64,000 bases of DNA from JAFLTL01 sp964389525 (GTDB lineage Bacteria > Bacteroidota > Bacteroidia > Bacteroidales > Muribaculaceae). The position numbers and the translations under genes are program-made. The notes beneath the pieces were generated by a model. It was given only the letters and a program-made list of their open reading frames with translations. It was not told the origin of the DNA and did no database searches. Positions 17,010-25,007 of the stretch are shown in pieces (the first letter of the stretch is position 1; the number at the start of each line of letters is the position of its first letter). The stretch is from positions 1 through 64,000 of the forward strand of contig CAYMEX010000007.1 of NCBI GenBank assembly GCA_964389525.1. The letters are read 5' to 3'.

Positions 17010-19532
17010 ATGCACAATTACAACAAGATCATAATATCTTGCACCGCTTTGATGCTTGCGCTGTGCAATTGTTCATCGGGCGACGAATACAGCCGTAACG
17101 CCACCGGCAAAATCACACTTGCCGTTGAGGCCGACAAGACCATAACACAATCGGTAGTGTCACGTGCTACGACTCCCAACATGCCTGTACTCAGCTCACT
17201 TACAGCCGACAAACTCACCCTGTCACTTACAAGCCAGTCAGGCGAGTATTACGATACATGGCCGTCGCGCAACGAGTTTCCGGCCGAAGAGGAATTTCCC
17301 GCCGACACCTACACCATGACCGCCTCCTACGGCAACACCGCAGCCGAAGGCTTCGAGTCGCCGCAACTCTACGGCGAGGCTACATTTCCTGTCGTAGCCG
17401 GAAAAGTGACACCTGTAAAGCTCACAGCCAAAGTCGCCAACTCGCTGGTAATGTTTGAGCCCACTGAAAATTTCCTCAACTATTTTCATTCAGCCAGGTT
17501 CGTGCTCAACTCGGCCGCCGGCAATTCGCTTGTAGTAAATCCGGGCGAGACACGCCCCGTCTACATAAACCCGGGCAACGCAAGCATTGATGCCCGTGTC
17601 ATCATGCCGTCGGGTGCCGACGCCCTCATCACGATCGGCTCATTCACTGCCCGAAAAGCCACACTGCACCGCATCACACTCGACGTGGAGGCATCGACCG
17701 GCACAGCCACACTCACCATATCTTTCGACGAGACAATCACCGATATCAAGCCGATAATTATCGACCTGACCGAAGAGCTCTTTACTGCCCCGGCCCCGGT
17801 TGTCACGCCGGAAGGGTTTGAAGGCAATCGCGCTATACAGCTCATCGAGACACATACCGACGATTACGCCTTCAATATCGCGACACGAGCCGGACTTGCT
17901 TCCGCAAAGATCACGATTACCGACAACAACGACACACCGCAGAGCTACGACCTGCTTAACGCCGACGACCATGCCGCTCTCGAAAAGATCGGACTGCGCA
18001 CACTCAACCTCAAGCCCGGACTTGAATTTTCTAAAATCTACATGAGAGACCTCATATCGTCGATGCGATGTGCCGACCGCGAAAACCCCTCAAACAAAGA
18101 GATTAGCCTGTCGGTGACCGACAGGCTCGGCCGCACAACCGACGAGACTCTTGCCGACAACAACACATTCAAAATCAATCTGTCGCCCGTCACACTCTCC
18201 ATCGAGGCCGTCAAAGACGTCGTTGTGCACCCGACCTATCAAGTCAAAGTGCGCTACAACGGCAGCGACATTGAGAAGCAGTTGAAATTCAACACCATCT
18301 CAAAAAACGGCACAAAGTATTCAATTTCCGATCAAAAGCCACAAAAGGTTGACGGAAAAGATGATGAATTTATATACACATTTAAAACTCCATACAGAGA
18401 AGACAATAACAAAACAAACGAATTCTCCAATTTCAAAGTTGAAGGAGGACTCACTAATGCAGATGGAGTATCCACAGATAATCTCGCTGAAACAGGCTCC
18501 ATAGTGATTCCTGAATATAAAGCTACAATAGATAGTCGCGACATCTGGGCTAGAAAAGCAACAATTACAATCACTCCCAAATCAGGATATGACCAATACA
18601 AAGATCTGATTGCCGACGCTTTGGTTATATCCGGCATCGGTGCTGAGCACATTGAAAATCGCAACGGAAATAGATTTATTGTTGACGTCAAAGACCTTGA
18701 GCCTGATACCGATTACGACATTGCATTCTCTCTCAATGGCTACAATCCTATTCATAAAGTATTTACCACAGAAAAGCCACTCCAGCTCCCTAATGCCGAC
18801 ATGGAAGACTGGTACAAAGAAGATGGCAAGACTTCCAATTGGTGGATTGAATATCCTAGCAAAGATACACACGCAATTTGGGGAACAATGAATCTCCTAA
18901 CCACATCTCAAGGAGGAAGCCGAAATAACACAGCTTCAGGCTCAGCATATTGCGCATTCTCTGGCACACGAAAAACAACCGATAAACATAACGGTGAATA
19001 CGCTGCAATTATTTCAACAGTAGGCTGGGGTAATGGAAATACAGCTTGGAGAGACCAGATCGCAACAGGAAGCGTTCTAGGAGTACCCAATGGAGGCAAA
19101 TGTGAACATTTGACTGTTGGAGAATTATACCTTGGAACATACAATTCCGAAAAAGAATCGCCTGATTATTCTGGGTACAATTTTTCATCAAGACCATCAA
19201 GTATGTCTTTCTATCATAAGTATGTTAAAAAGAATAGTGCCGATTGGGGTATTGCAGAAATAAAAGTATTAGATGAACATGATAATATTATCGCAAAAGG
19301 ATCTGCGCAGCTTACATCAGCATCATATTCACAAACAACAATTGATCTCAAATACAATGATAATGCTCTAAGTGCAAAAAAGATCATTGTTATTTTTAAG
19401 TCATCAGGCAACCCGAATTGCCAGACCATTAATAATGACAATCTGAGTTCACCTCCATCTACAAACTTATCAGATGGACGTTATACTGGCTCTGAACTTT
19501 TCATCGACGACATAAAACTCAACTACGACTGA
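17010..19532 (+). CDS. DUF4493 + PCMD surface lipoprotein
   Basis: First gene of a four-gene operon; 840 residues. The signal has a cysteine near 20 (LALCNCSSGDE), followed by acidic residues as in surface-export signals, though the lipobox is imperfect. Residues 30-265 resemble DUF4493. A linker of Ig-like segments follows. The C-terminal 592-840 (LPNADMEDW .. LFIDDIKLNYD) is a PCMD domain, a jelly-roll annotated as putative carbohydrate-related. Base composition falls sharply from about 18,290 to 19,500 (codons such as AAA, ATT, TTT), while the last codons return to the host style. This suggests the C-terminal half was replaced by recombination. Ligand unknown. Confidence 0.82.
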   Translation: MHNYNKIIISCTALMLALCNCSSGDEYSRNATGKITLAVEADKTITQSVVSRATTPNMPVLSSLTADKLTLSLTSQSGEYYDTWPSRNEFPAEEEFPADTYTMTASYGNTAAEGFESPQLYGEATFPVVAGKVTPVKLTAKVANSLVMFEPTENFLNYFHSARFVLNSAAGNSLVVNPGETRPVYINPGNASIDARVIMPSGADALITIGSFTARKATLHRITLDVEASTGTATLTISFDETITDIKPIIIDLTEELFTAPAPVVTPEGFEGNRAIQLIETHTDDYAFNIATRAGLASAKITITDNNDTPQSYDLLNADDHAALEKIGLRTLNLKPGLEFSKIYMRDLISSMRCADRENPSNKEISLSVTDRLGRTTDETLADNNTFKINLSPVTLSIEAVKDVVVHPTYQVKVRYNGSDIEKQLKFNTISKNGTKYSISDQKPQKVDGKDDEFIYTFKTPYREDNNKTNEFSNFKVEGGLTNADGVSTDNLAETGSIVIPEYKATIDSRDIWARKATITITPKSGYDQYKDLIADALVISGIGAEHIENRNGNRFIVDVKDLEPDTDYDIAFSLNGYNPIHKVFTTEKPLQLPNADMEDWYKEDGKTSNWWIEYPSKDTHAIWGTMNLLTTSQGGSRNNTASGSAYCAFSGTRKTTDKHNGEYAAIISTVGWGNGNTAWRDQIATGSVLGVPNGGKCEHLTVGELYLGTYNSEKESPDYSGYNFSSRPSSMSFYHKYVKKNSADWGIAEIKVLDEHDNIIAKGSAQLTSASYSQTTIDLKYNDNALSAKKIIVIFKSSGNPNCQTINNDNLSSPPSTNLSDGRYTGSELFIDDIKLNYD

Positions 19533-19599
19533 TACCGATGACTGAAGCGACTGCAACATATTGCAACTCATCAGCCATCCACTCCAATAATACAGTGGT

Positions 19600-19623
19600 G
19601 GGCGTACTGTCGCACGCCCCTAC
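19600..19623 (-). repeat. Single REP of the GTAG family
   Basis: Hairpin GGGCGTAC..GCACGCCC followed by CTAC, which is GTAG on the minus strand. No inverted partner is present before the next gene at 19655. It lies inside the DUF4493 operon, between genes 1 and 2. Confidence 0.85.
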
Positions 19624-19654
19624 AGAACAAAATATGACACAAATCTCGTAAATC

Positions 19655-20377
19655 ATGGAAATGATTAAAAAATACATAATTGCGTTTGCTACGGCGTTGA
19701 CTGTCATGGCGGCGACAACCGCATGCAGCAGCGACGAGCCGCAGACCGGCGGCGGGGAAAAATATGGCACACTTTCGACCTCGTCGTTGCTTGTCGACAT
19801 CGAGACACTCGAAGGCATCTCGCGAAATGCCGACGAGAGCGACGAAATCAACTGGACAATCGAAATCATGCAGGGATCAGAGCTGATCACACAGTATGCC
19901 TATGAAAACCTGCCTGAAGTAGTCAGACTACAGGTTGGCGATTACACCATAAACGTCCACAGCCCCAACAAGCTCGAGAATGCGGCTTTCAATTCGCCAT
20001 ATTACCTGGGCACACAGTCTTTCACAATCAAAGAAAACGTTATTACCGAGGTCGAGCCGGTTGTCTGTCATTTAATAAACACAAAAGTTTCCATCATAAT
20101 CGACGACTATCTCGAGCATAGGACTGAAGGCGACTGGGACGTGAGGATCGTGGCAAACGAAAACGGCAGCAGCCTTGACTTCCGCGGACACAAGCAGGAT
20201 CCGTCAGAAGACAGTCACTCGGCCGGATACTTCCTTGTGACCAAAGGAAGCACACTCTCGGCAACTTTCACAGGCAATGTCTCAGGCCGAAAGATCGAAA
20301 TGAATGAAACCGCCACTGTGAACAATCCCGGCAAAGAGCACCACATATTCAAATTCTCAGTAAAGACTGCCGACTGA
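19655..20377 (+). CDS. DUF4493 surface lipoprotein
   Basis: 240 residues, one DUF4493 domain and little else. Signal peptidase II lipobox TTAC at about 21-24, followed by SSDEP, an acidic stretch typical of Bacteroidota surface lipoprotein export. The domain starts at KYGTLSTSSL and ends with the last residues. It shares clear motifs with the next protein (LPEVVRLQVGDYTINV here, LPDKVELEVGDYSVKV there), so the two are paralogues. It is separated from gene 1 by a REP. Function unknown; a structural or glycan-binding surface role is inferred. Confidence 0.85.
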   Translation: MEMIKKYIIAFATALTVMAATTACSSDEPQTGGGEKYGTLSTSSLLVDIETLEGISRNADESDEINWTIEIMQGSELITQYAYENLPEVVRLQVGDYTINVHSPNKLENAAFNSPYYLGTQSFTIKENVITEVEPVVCHLINTKVSIIIDDYLEHRTEGDWDVRIVANENGSSLDFRGHKQDPSEDSHSAGYFLVTKGSTLSATFTGNVSGRKIEMNETATVNNPGKEHHIFKFSVKTAD

Positions 20378-20402
20378 CAGCTAACCCACTTTTACTACGA
20401 TA

Positions 20403-22016
20403 ATGATATACCGACATATACTTCCTATTCTTGCGATGATGATGCTTGCAGTCGCCACCGGCTGCAAGGATGAGTCATGGCATCACGAAGGACCTGAGAA
20501 AAAATACGGCACTCTCTCTTTCCAGTCGATGGATTTTGAAATCTCAGGCATGGAGCAACAGGAAGAGGGAAGCCGATCGGAGGGTGCCGACAATTTCGTC
20601 GTGGAGATATCTGACGCGACAGGGGTTGTCGACAGGTATTCCTACACTGCCCTTCCCGACAAAGTCGAGCTTGAAGTGGGCGATTACTCCGTGAAAGTGC
20701 GTACATCGGAAGTCTACAAAGCCGCATGGGAGAAGCCCTACTACGAGGGATTGCAAAACGTCACAATAGCCGAGAACTCGACTACCGAAGTCGAGAAAGT
20801 CGTCTGTCGCCTGTCAAACATAAAGGTTTCTATCGCAATAGCCGAAGATCTCAGAAAGCTCATGGCAAACGACTGCAAAGTACTGGTCATAGCCAATGAC
20901 GAGGGCGAACTCGAATTCACGCTCGACGACATCGACAACGGCAAAGCCGGCTATTTTGAATACACAAGCTCAAGCAAGACACTTGTCGCAACCCTTACGG
21001 GCACTGTCGACGGCAAACAGCTGTCGCTGCAAGCCATCTATAACGACCTTGAGCCGGGACAGCACCGCATAATCTACTACTCTCTCAAGCCGGTTGATCC
21101 TGAGGGACCCGACAAACCCGGAACCGACCCCGACAACCCCGGAACCGATCCGGGAACTGATCCCGACGACCCGGACAACCCCGGAACGGACCCCGACAAC
21201 CCCGGAACCGATCCTGACAATCCCGACAATCCCGGGACAGACCCCGACAATCCAGACAACCCGGACAACCCGGGGACCGATCCCGACGACCCGACTACAG
21301 ACCCCGAAGATCCTACAACAGGACGAATCGAAATTTCTAATGGCTTATATATCAGCGTTACAGTAAAGACCGTTGACCTATATATGGCATATCCGGGTGA
21401 GTACTATGATCCAATCACTGGCATCATCCGTCCGGGCGATGACGATCCCGACTATACACCTCCGACACCAAAGCCCGAAGATCCGCAAAGACCTCCGGTC
21501 GATCTGACCGATAATGGCGAAGGACCTGTAGAGCCGGACGACCCGAATCCCCCGATCGGCCCGGTAGATCCTGTTGAGCCCGATGAACCCGACGAGCCCG
21601 ACGGGCCCGACGAACCTACACCTCCGGCTTCATCAATAGCATTCGATAGCGAGACACTGTCGTTTGACAGCCCGAACTCAACCGATGTGTCGCCCGCTTT
21701 GGTTGTCATCACATCCGAATACGGCATTACCAGCCTTCGTGTCAAGATCGATTCATCAAACGGCAACTTTATCGCGTCGGCAGGTGAGCTGCTTCCGCTT
21801 GATTTCGACCTCGCCAACCCCGGAGCCTACGGCAACGACTTCAAGAGTCTCGGCTTCCCGGTAGGCGACGAAGTGACAGGAGCCACAACGCTCAATTTCG
21901 ACATAACCCAGTTCGTGCCGCTGCTCGATGCTTTTGAAGGAACGCATACATTCCTGCTTGAAGTCACCGATGAGAAAGGATACAAAGAGTCAAGAACCCT
22001 TACCATCATTAAGTAA
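20403..22016 (+). CDS. DUF4493 lipoprotein with Asp/Pro repeat stalk
   Basis: 537 residues. Lipobox ATGC (about 18-21) followed by KDES, which fits the Lys-acidic-acidic surface-export signal. Residues 38-225 form a DUF4493 domain. Residues 228-302 are a tandem DPDNPGT-like repeat, and a second Pro/Asp/Glu-rich stretch spans about 350-415. The last 120 residues form a separate beta domain (AFDSETLSFD .. SRTLTIIK). The repeats should form an extended stalk. The stop TAATG overlaps the start of the next gene. Repeat number is likely variable between strains. Confidence 0.85.
   Translation: MIYRHILPILAMMMLAVATGCKDESWHHEGPEKKYGTLSFQSMDFEISGMEQQEEGSRSEGADNFVVEISDATGVVDRYSYTALPDKVELEVGDYSVKVRTSEVYKAAWEKPYYEGLQNVTIAENSTTEVEKVVCRLSNIKVSIAIAEDLRKLMANDCKVLVIANDEGELEFTLDDIDNGKAGYFEYTSSSKTLVATLTGTVDGKQLSLQAIYNDLEPGQHRIIYYSLKPVDPEGPDKPGTDPDNPGTDPGTDPDDPDNPGTDPDNPGTDPDNPDNPGTDPDNPDNPDNPGTDPDDPTTDPEDPTTGRIEISNGLYISVTVKTVDLYMAYPGEYYDPITGIIRPGDDDPDYTPPTPKPEDPQRPPVDLTDNGEGPVEPDDPNPPIGPVDPVEPDEPDEPDGPDEPTPPASSIAFDSETLSFDSPNSTDVSPALVVITSEYGITSLRVKIDSSNGNFIASAGELLPLDFDLANPGAYGNDFKSLGFPVGDEVTGATTLNFDITQFVPLLDAFEGTHTFLLEVTDEKGYKESRTLTIIK
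21088..21310 (+). repeat. Coding tandem repeat (DPDNPGT-type linker)
   Basis: Irregular 9-, 12- and 21-base units such as GACCCCGACAACCCCGGAAC encode alternating DPDNPGT, DPGT and DPDNPDN blocks. The near-identical DNA units should be prone to slippage. Confidence 0.85.
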
Positions 22017-24280
22017 TGCGACAGAAGTTTTTTATATACAACATAATAGCCCTGTTCACACTCGGCCTGTCGGCCTGCACCGATGACTCGGTCTACGGCG
22101 ACGGTGAGGGAGATGCCACTATCTCGATCACACCTGAGATCAGATCTGATGTTGCGGAAGTTCCTGTCAGCCGGGCTGCCGACGATCCGTACATCGAAAC
22201 CGAGAACCTGCTGCAGAAACTGAATATCGTAGTCTCTACGCAAAGAGGCAACGCCATACGCTACTGGAACAGCGCATCGGGCATACCCTGGCGAAACGGC
22301 ACACCCGGAGGCTCTATCGACTTCTCGCTGAACGCAGGCACATACACCGTCGAGGCATGGACCGGCGACAGCATCGCCGCATCATGGACACGACGCTACT
22401 TCAAAGGAAAGCAGACCGTGACACTGCAACCCGGGTCACGCACCAACATCCGCCTCACATGCAAAATCGCCAACACAGCCGTCGATGTCATTTATTCCGA
22501 CCAGATCGACGATGTGCTTGAGCACTATTCGCTTGTCGTCACATCGGCCTCAACATCGCTGAACTTTGAGGGACGGGAGGCACGCACAGGCTACTTCATG
22601 CTGCCGACCAAAAGCCACGACCTGAAATGGGTGTTCAACGGCATACGCAAAAACGGCACAGCATGTCACGAACATGGCACGATATCAAATGCCAAACCGT
22701 CGACCAAATACCGCTTCCGCATAAACTATGAAGACCCTGAGAGCAAACTCGGAGCAGGAGCGTTTCAGATAGACGTCGACGAGACAAGCCTCGACGTCGA
22801 ACACACCGTGGAGATACGCACATCGCCTGAGATCAAAGGATACACATCAGACAAAAAGGAATTTGAGATCGGAGAAAATAATCCGGTAAGCCGTGCGACA
22901 GGCAATGTAGACAATGTGTGGCTAAACATTGGCTCCTCGGGCACACTCAAAAGAGTATCACTCAGCATGCCCGGACTGAGCACCCTTACAGGCACATCGT
23001 CGGATGCTGTAGAGCTTCTTGGCAACAACAATGATAAAACAATATTAGTAAACAAAGGTATATCAGTAACCCCGGTCACTGTCAATTCTAATAAAGAGAC
23101 CTCATCGTGTGTGCTCACGCTCTCAAAAACATTCACCAACACACTGAAAGAGGGAGAGTATCGCATGACTCTGACAGCGGCCGACGTCGACTACGGCACC
23201 ACTGATGTAAACCCCAAAGAGACCTCCGCGGTATTCCGCCTGATCGTGTCGGACGACTGTGCGACACTTCTGCCGGCTACGCCCACCGATCTTTCCGCTG
23301 CAACAGTGTCTTCGCTTGTACTGAGAGGACAAGTCGCCAAGAGCGGCGTCAACGAAGTAGGTTTCTTCTACAGGCACGAAGGAGATACCATATGGAAATA
23401 CATAAAAGGGCAACCTGTGGCACGCTCCATATCATTGAATACAGAGTTTACCGCGACACCTACCAACCTGCACGAAGGATGGAAATATGAATATGCCGCA
23501 GCCTACGACCAGAAACGCAGCGTCTTGACACTCACACAGTCTACTGTAGCTCCGCAGCTCCCCAACGCCGGGTTTGAAGACTGGAACACTTCAAGCAAAG
23601 CCTATCTTGTCTGCAAGTCTGAATCAGATATGTTCTGGGACACCGGCAACCATGGTTCATCTACCATGAGCAAGAACGTAACAACACCGGCCACCGACAT
23701 AAAGCACTCCGGCAGTTACTCGGCCAAACTCCAGTCACAGTTTGTCGGTGTGGGTTCAATTGGTAAATTTGCCGCAGGTAATATCTTCATCGGAAAATAC
23801 CTCGAAACTGATAAAACCGACGGCGTACTTGGATGGGGACGCCCATTCACATATTCCCCACGTGAGCTGAGAGGTTATATCAAGTACACCCCTGCGACAG
23901 TAGGATATACCAACAGTGGTGCACCAGACATTGTAAAAGGCCAACCCGACAAAGGCATAATATATATCGCACTGCTTAACAACGACAAGACCACAGAGAA
24001 TAGCTATAGCAAATATCCCGATTACCCGGTAGTAGTACGAACAAAAGGTTCACATCTTTTCAAAAAAGAAGCTGCAAATGTCATTGCCTACGGTGAGCTT
24101 GTTCTCGACAAAGCGACAGCAGGCAACGGCATGGTAGAGTTCTCCATACCACTAACCTACTACCGGCAGGAAAAACCGACCTACATAATGGTCACCGCTT
24201 CGGCATCTAAAGGCGGCGACTACTTCGCCGGTGCCGACGGCTCCGTCATGTACCTCGACGACCTCCAGCTCGTCTACTGA
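22016..24280 (+). CDS. DUF4493 + PCMD surface lipoprotein
   Basis: Last gene of the operon; 754 residues. Lipobox LSAC (about 18-21) followed by TDDSV. The N-terminal 30-245 is DUF4493-like, the middle holds Ig-like segments, and 515-754 (LPNAGFEDW .. YLDDLQLVY) is a PCMD domain like that of the first gene. The operon is thus bracketed by the two large PCMD proteins with two DUF4493-only proteins between them. Start ATG 22016 overlaps the preceding stop codon, so translation is coupled. There is no SusC/D, enzyme or sortase-like gene in the operon. Function is unknown. Confidence 0.85.
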   Translation: MRQKFFIYNIIALFTLGLSACTDDSVYGDGEGDATISITPEIRSDVAEVPVSRAADDPYIETENLLQKLNIVVSTQRGNAIRYWNSASGIPWRNGTPGGSIDFSLNAGTYTVEAWTGDSIAASWTRRYFKGKQTVTLQPGSRTNIRLTCKIANTAVDVIYSDQIDDVLEHYSLVVTSASTSLNFEGREARTGYFMLPTKSHDLKWVFNGIRKNGTACHEHGTISNAKPSTKYRFRINYEDPESKLGAGAFQIDVDETSLDVEHTVEIRTSPEIKGYTSDKKEFEIGENNPVSRATGNVDNVWLNIGSSGTLKRVSLSMPGLSTLTGTSSDAVELLGNNNDKTILVNKGISVTPVTVNSNKETSSCVLTLSKTFTNTLKEGEYRMTLTAADVDYGTTDVNPKETSAVFRLIVSDDCATLLPATPTDLSAATVSSLVLRGQVAKSGVNEVGFFYRHEGDTIWKYIKGQPVARSISLNTEFTATPTNLHEGWKYEYAAAYDQKRSVLTLTQSTVAPQLPNAGFEDWNTSSKAYLVCKSESDMFWDTGNHGSSTMSKNVTTPATDIKHSGSYSAKLQSQFVGVGSIGKFAAGNIFIGKYLETDKTDGVLGWGRPFTYSPRELRGYIKYTPATVGYTNSGAPDIVKGQPDKGIIYIALLNNDKTTENSYSKYPDYPVVVRTKGSHLFKKEAANVIAYGELVLDKATAGNGMVEFSIPLTYYRQEKPTYIMVTASASKGGDYFAGADGSVMYLDDLQLVY

Positions 24281-24286
24281 TCTAAA

Positions 24287-24319
24287 TGAGGTGGACGCAC
24301 AAACCATGCGCCCACCTCA
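24287..24319 (+). terminator. Hairpin after the DUF4493 operon, REP-like
   Basis: TGAGGTGGaCGCA pairs with TGCGcCCACCTCA around CAAACCA, with one mismatch. It is a possible operon terminator although the T-run is weak. Its loop resembles that of the hairpin at 32022. Confidence 0.6.
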
Positions 24320-24356
24320 CTCTAATTAATATGCAACAGGTATCATCAAGCAAGCC

Positions 24357-24381
24357 GGACGCAAAGACCTTGCGTCCCTAC
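24357..24381 (-). repeat. REP upstream of the RAYT gene (GGACGC family)
   Basis: Hairpin GGACGCAA / TTGCGTCC followed by CTAC, i.e. GTAG plus hairpin on the minus strand. It is eight bases from the RAYT start codon and inverted relative to the copy at 24895-24919. Confidence 0.85.
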
Positions 24382-24388
24382 TAATATC

Positions 24389-24859
24389 ATGCAAAATCAT
24401 CCGTGCCGAAAATCTCCAAGAGCCACCTTCCACAACTATTCCGGCGGATGCTATTTTGTTACAATCTGTACGGCAGACAAACGGCACTATTTCGGCAGTG
24501 TCCAAAACAGCGAAATGAAATATACCGAAGTCGGACTGTATGCCGACGCACAAATATCACAACTAAACCGACACTATCCCTATTGCACACCTGTCATATG
24601 GGTTATAATGCCCAATCATATTCACATTATTGTCGAGATTACCGACAGCAATACCCCATGCGAGCGCATGGCACTATCTGTAGTCATTGGCGGACTTAAA
24701 CGCTCCATTACATTATACGCTAAACGCAATGATATTGAGTTTGCATGGCAAACAAGATATCACGATCACATTATACGTGGAAATCACGACGGAAAATTAA
24801 TCGAAGAATACATTACAAACAACATAGCAAAGTGGTCTGACGACTGTTTCTACTCCTGA
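24389..24859 (+). CDS. REP-associated tyrosine transposase (RAYT, IS200-like Y1 family)
   Basis: Single-stranded-DNA transposase-like enzyme of 156 residues. The HUH metal-binding pair is His77 and His79 in MPNHIHIIVEI. The N-terminus YSGGCYFVTICTADKRHYFG and the C-terminal WQTRYHDHIIRG..EEYITNNIAKW segment match RAYT proteins. Tyr124 (RYHDH) or the Tyr of EEYITNN could be the nucleophile; I cannot decide which. The gene is more AT-rich than its neighbours and sits exactly between two inverted GTAG-headed REP hairpins. RAYTs are single-copy and domesticated, and disperse REPs. It is probably intact. Confidence 0.88.
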   Translation: MQNHPCRKSPRATFHNYSGGCYFVTICTADKRHYFGSVQNSEMKYTEVGLYADAQISQLNRHYPYCTPVIWVIMPNHIHIIVEITDSNTPCERMALSVVIGGLKRSITLYAKRNDIEFAWQTRYHDHIIRGNHDGKLIEEYITNNIAKWSDDCFYS

Positions 24860-24894
24860 TAGTGTAGTATGGCGTGTCATAAATATCATTGAGA

Positions 24895-24919
24895 GTAGGG
24901 ACGCACGGCTCGTGCGTCC
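24895..24919 (+). repeat. REP downstream of the RAYT gene (GGACGC family)
   Basis: GTAG head followed by the perfect hairpin GGACGCAC / GTGCGTCC with loop GGCTC. It is inverted relative to the copy at 24357-24381. The GTAG head plus hairpin is what RAYT proteins recognise in the characterised E. coli system. Confidence 0.88.
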
Positions 24920-25007
24920 TATTTACTTTCAAATAGTTACATAATTAAGCCTTGCGCCTTTTGTATTCAAGAAACTCAAATTTGACGCTGCCCCCAAACT
25001 TCGGCGG

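Noticed and set aside
21088..21310. CRISPR-like array
   Set aside because: The repeat units are short, adjacent and in frame within a coding sequence, with no spacers; no cas genes are nearby.
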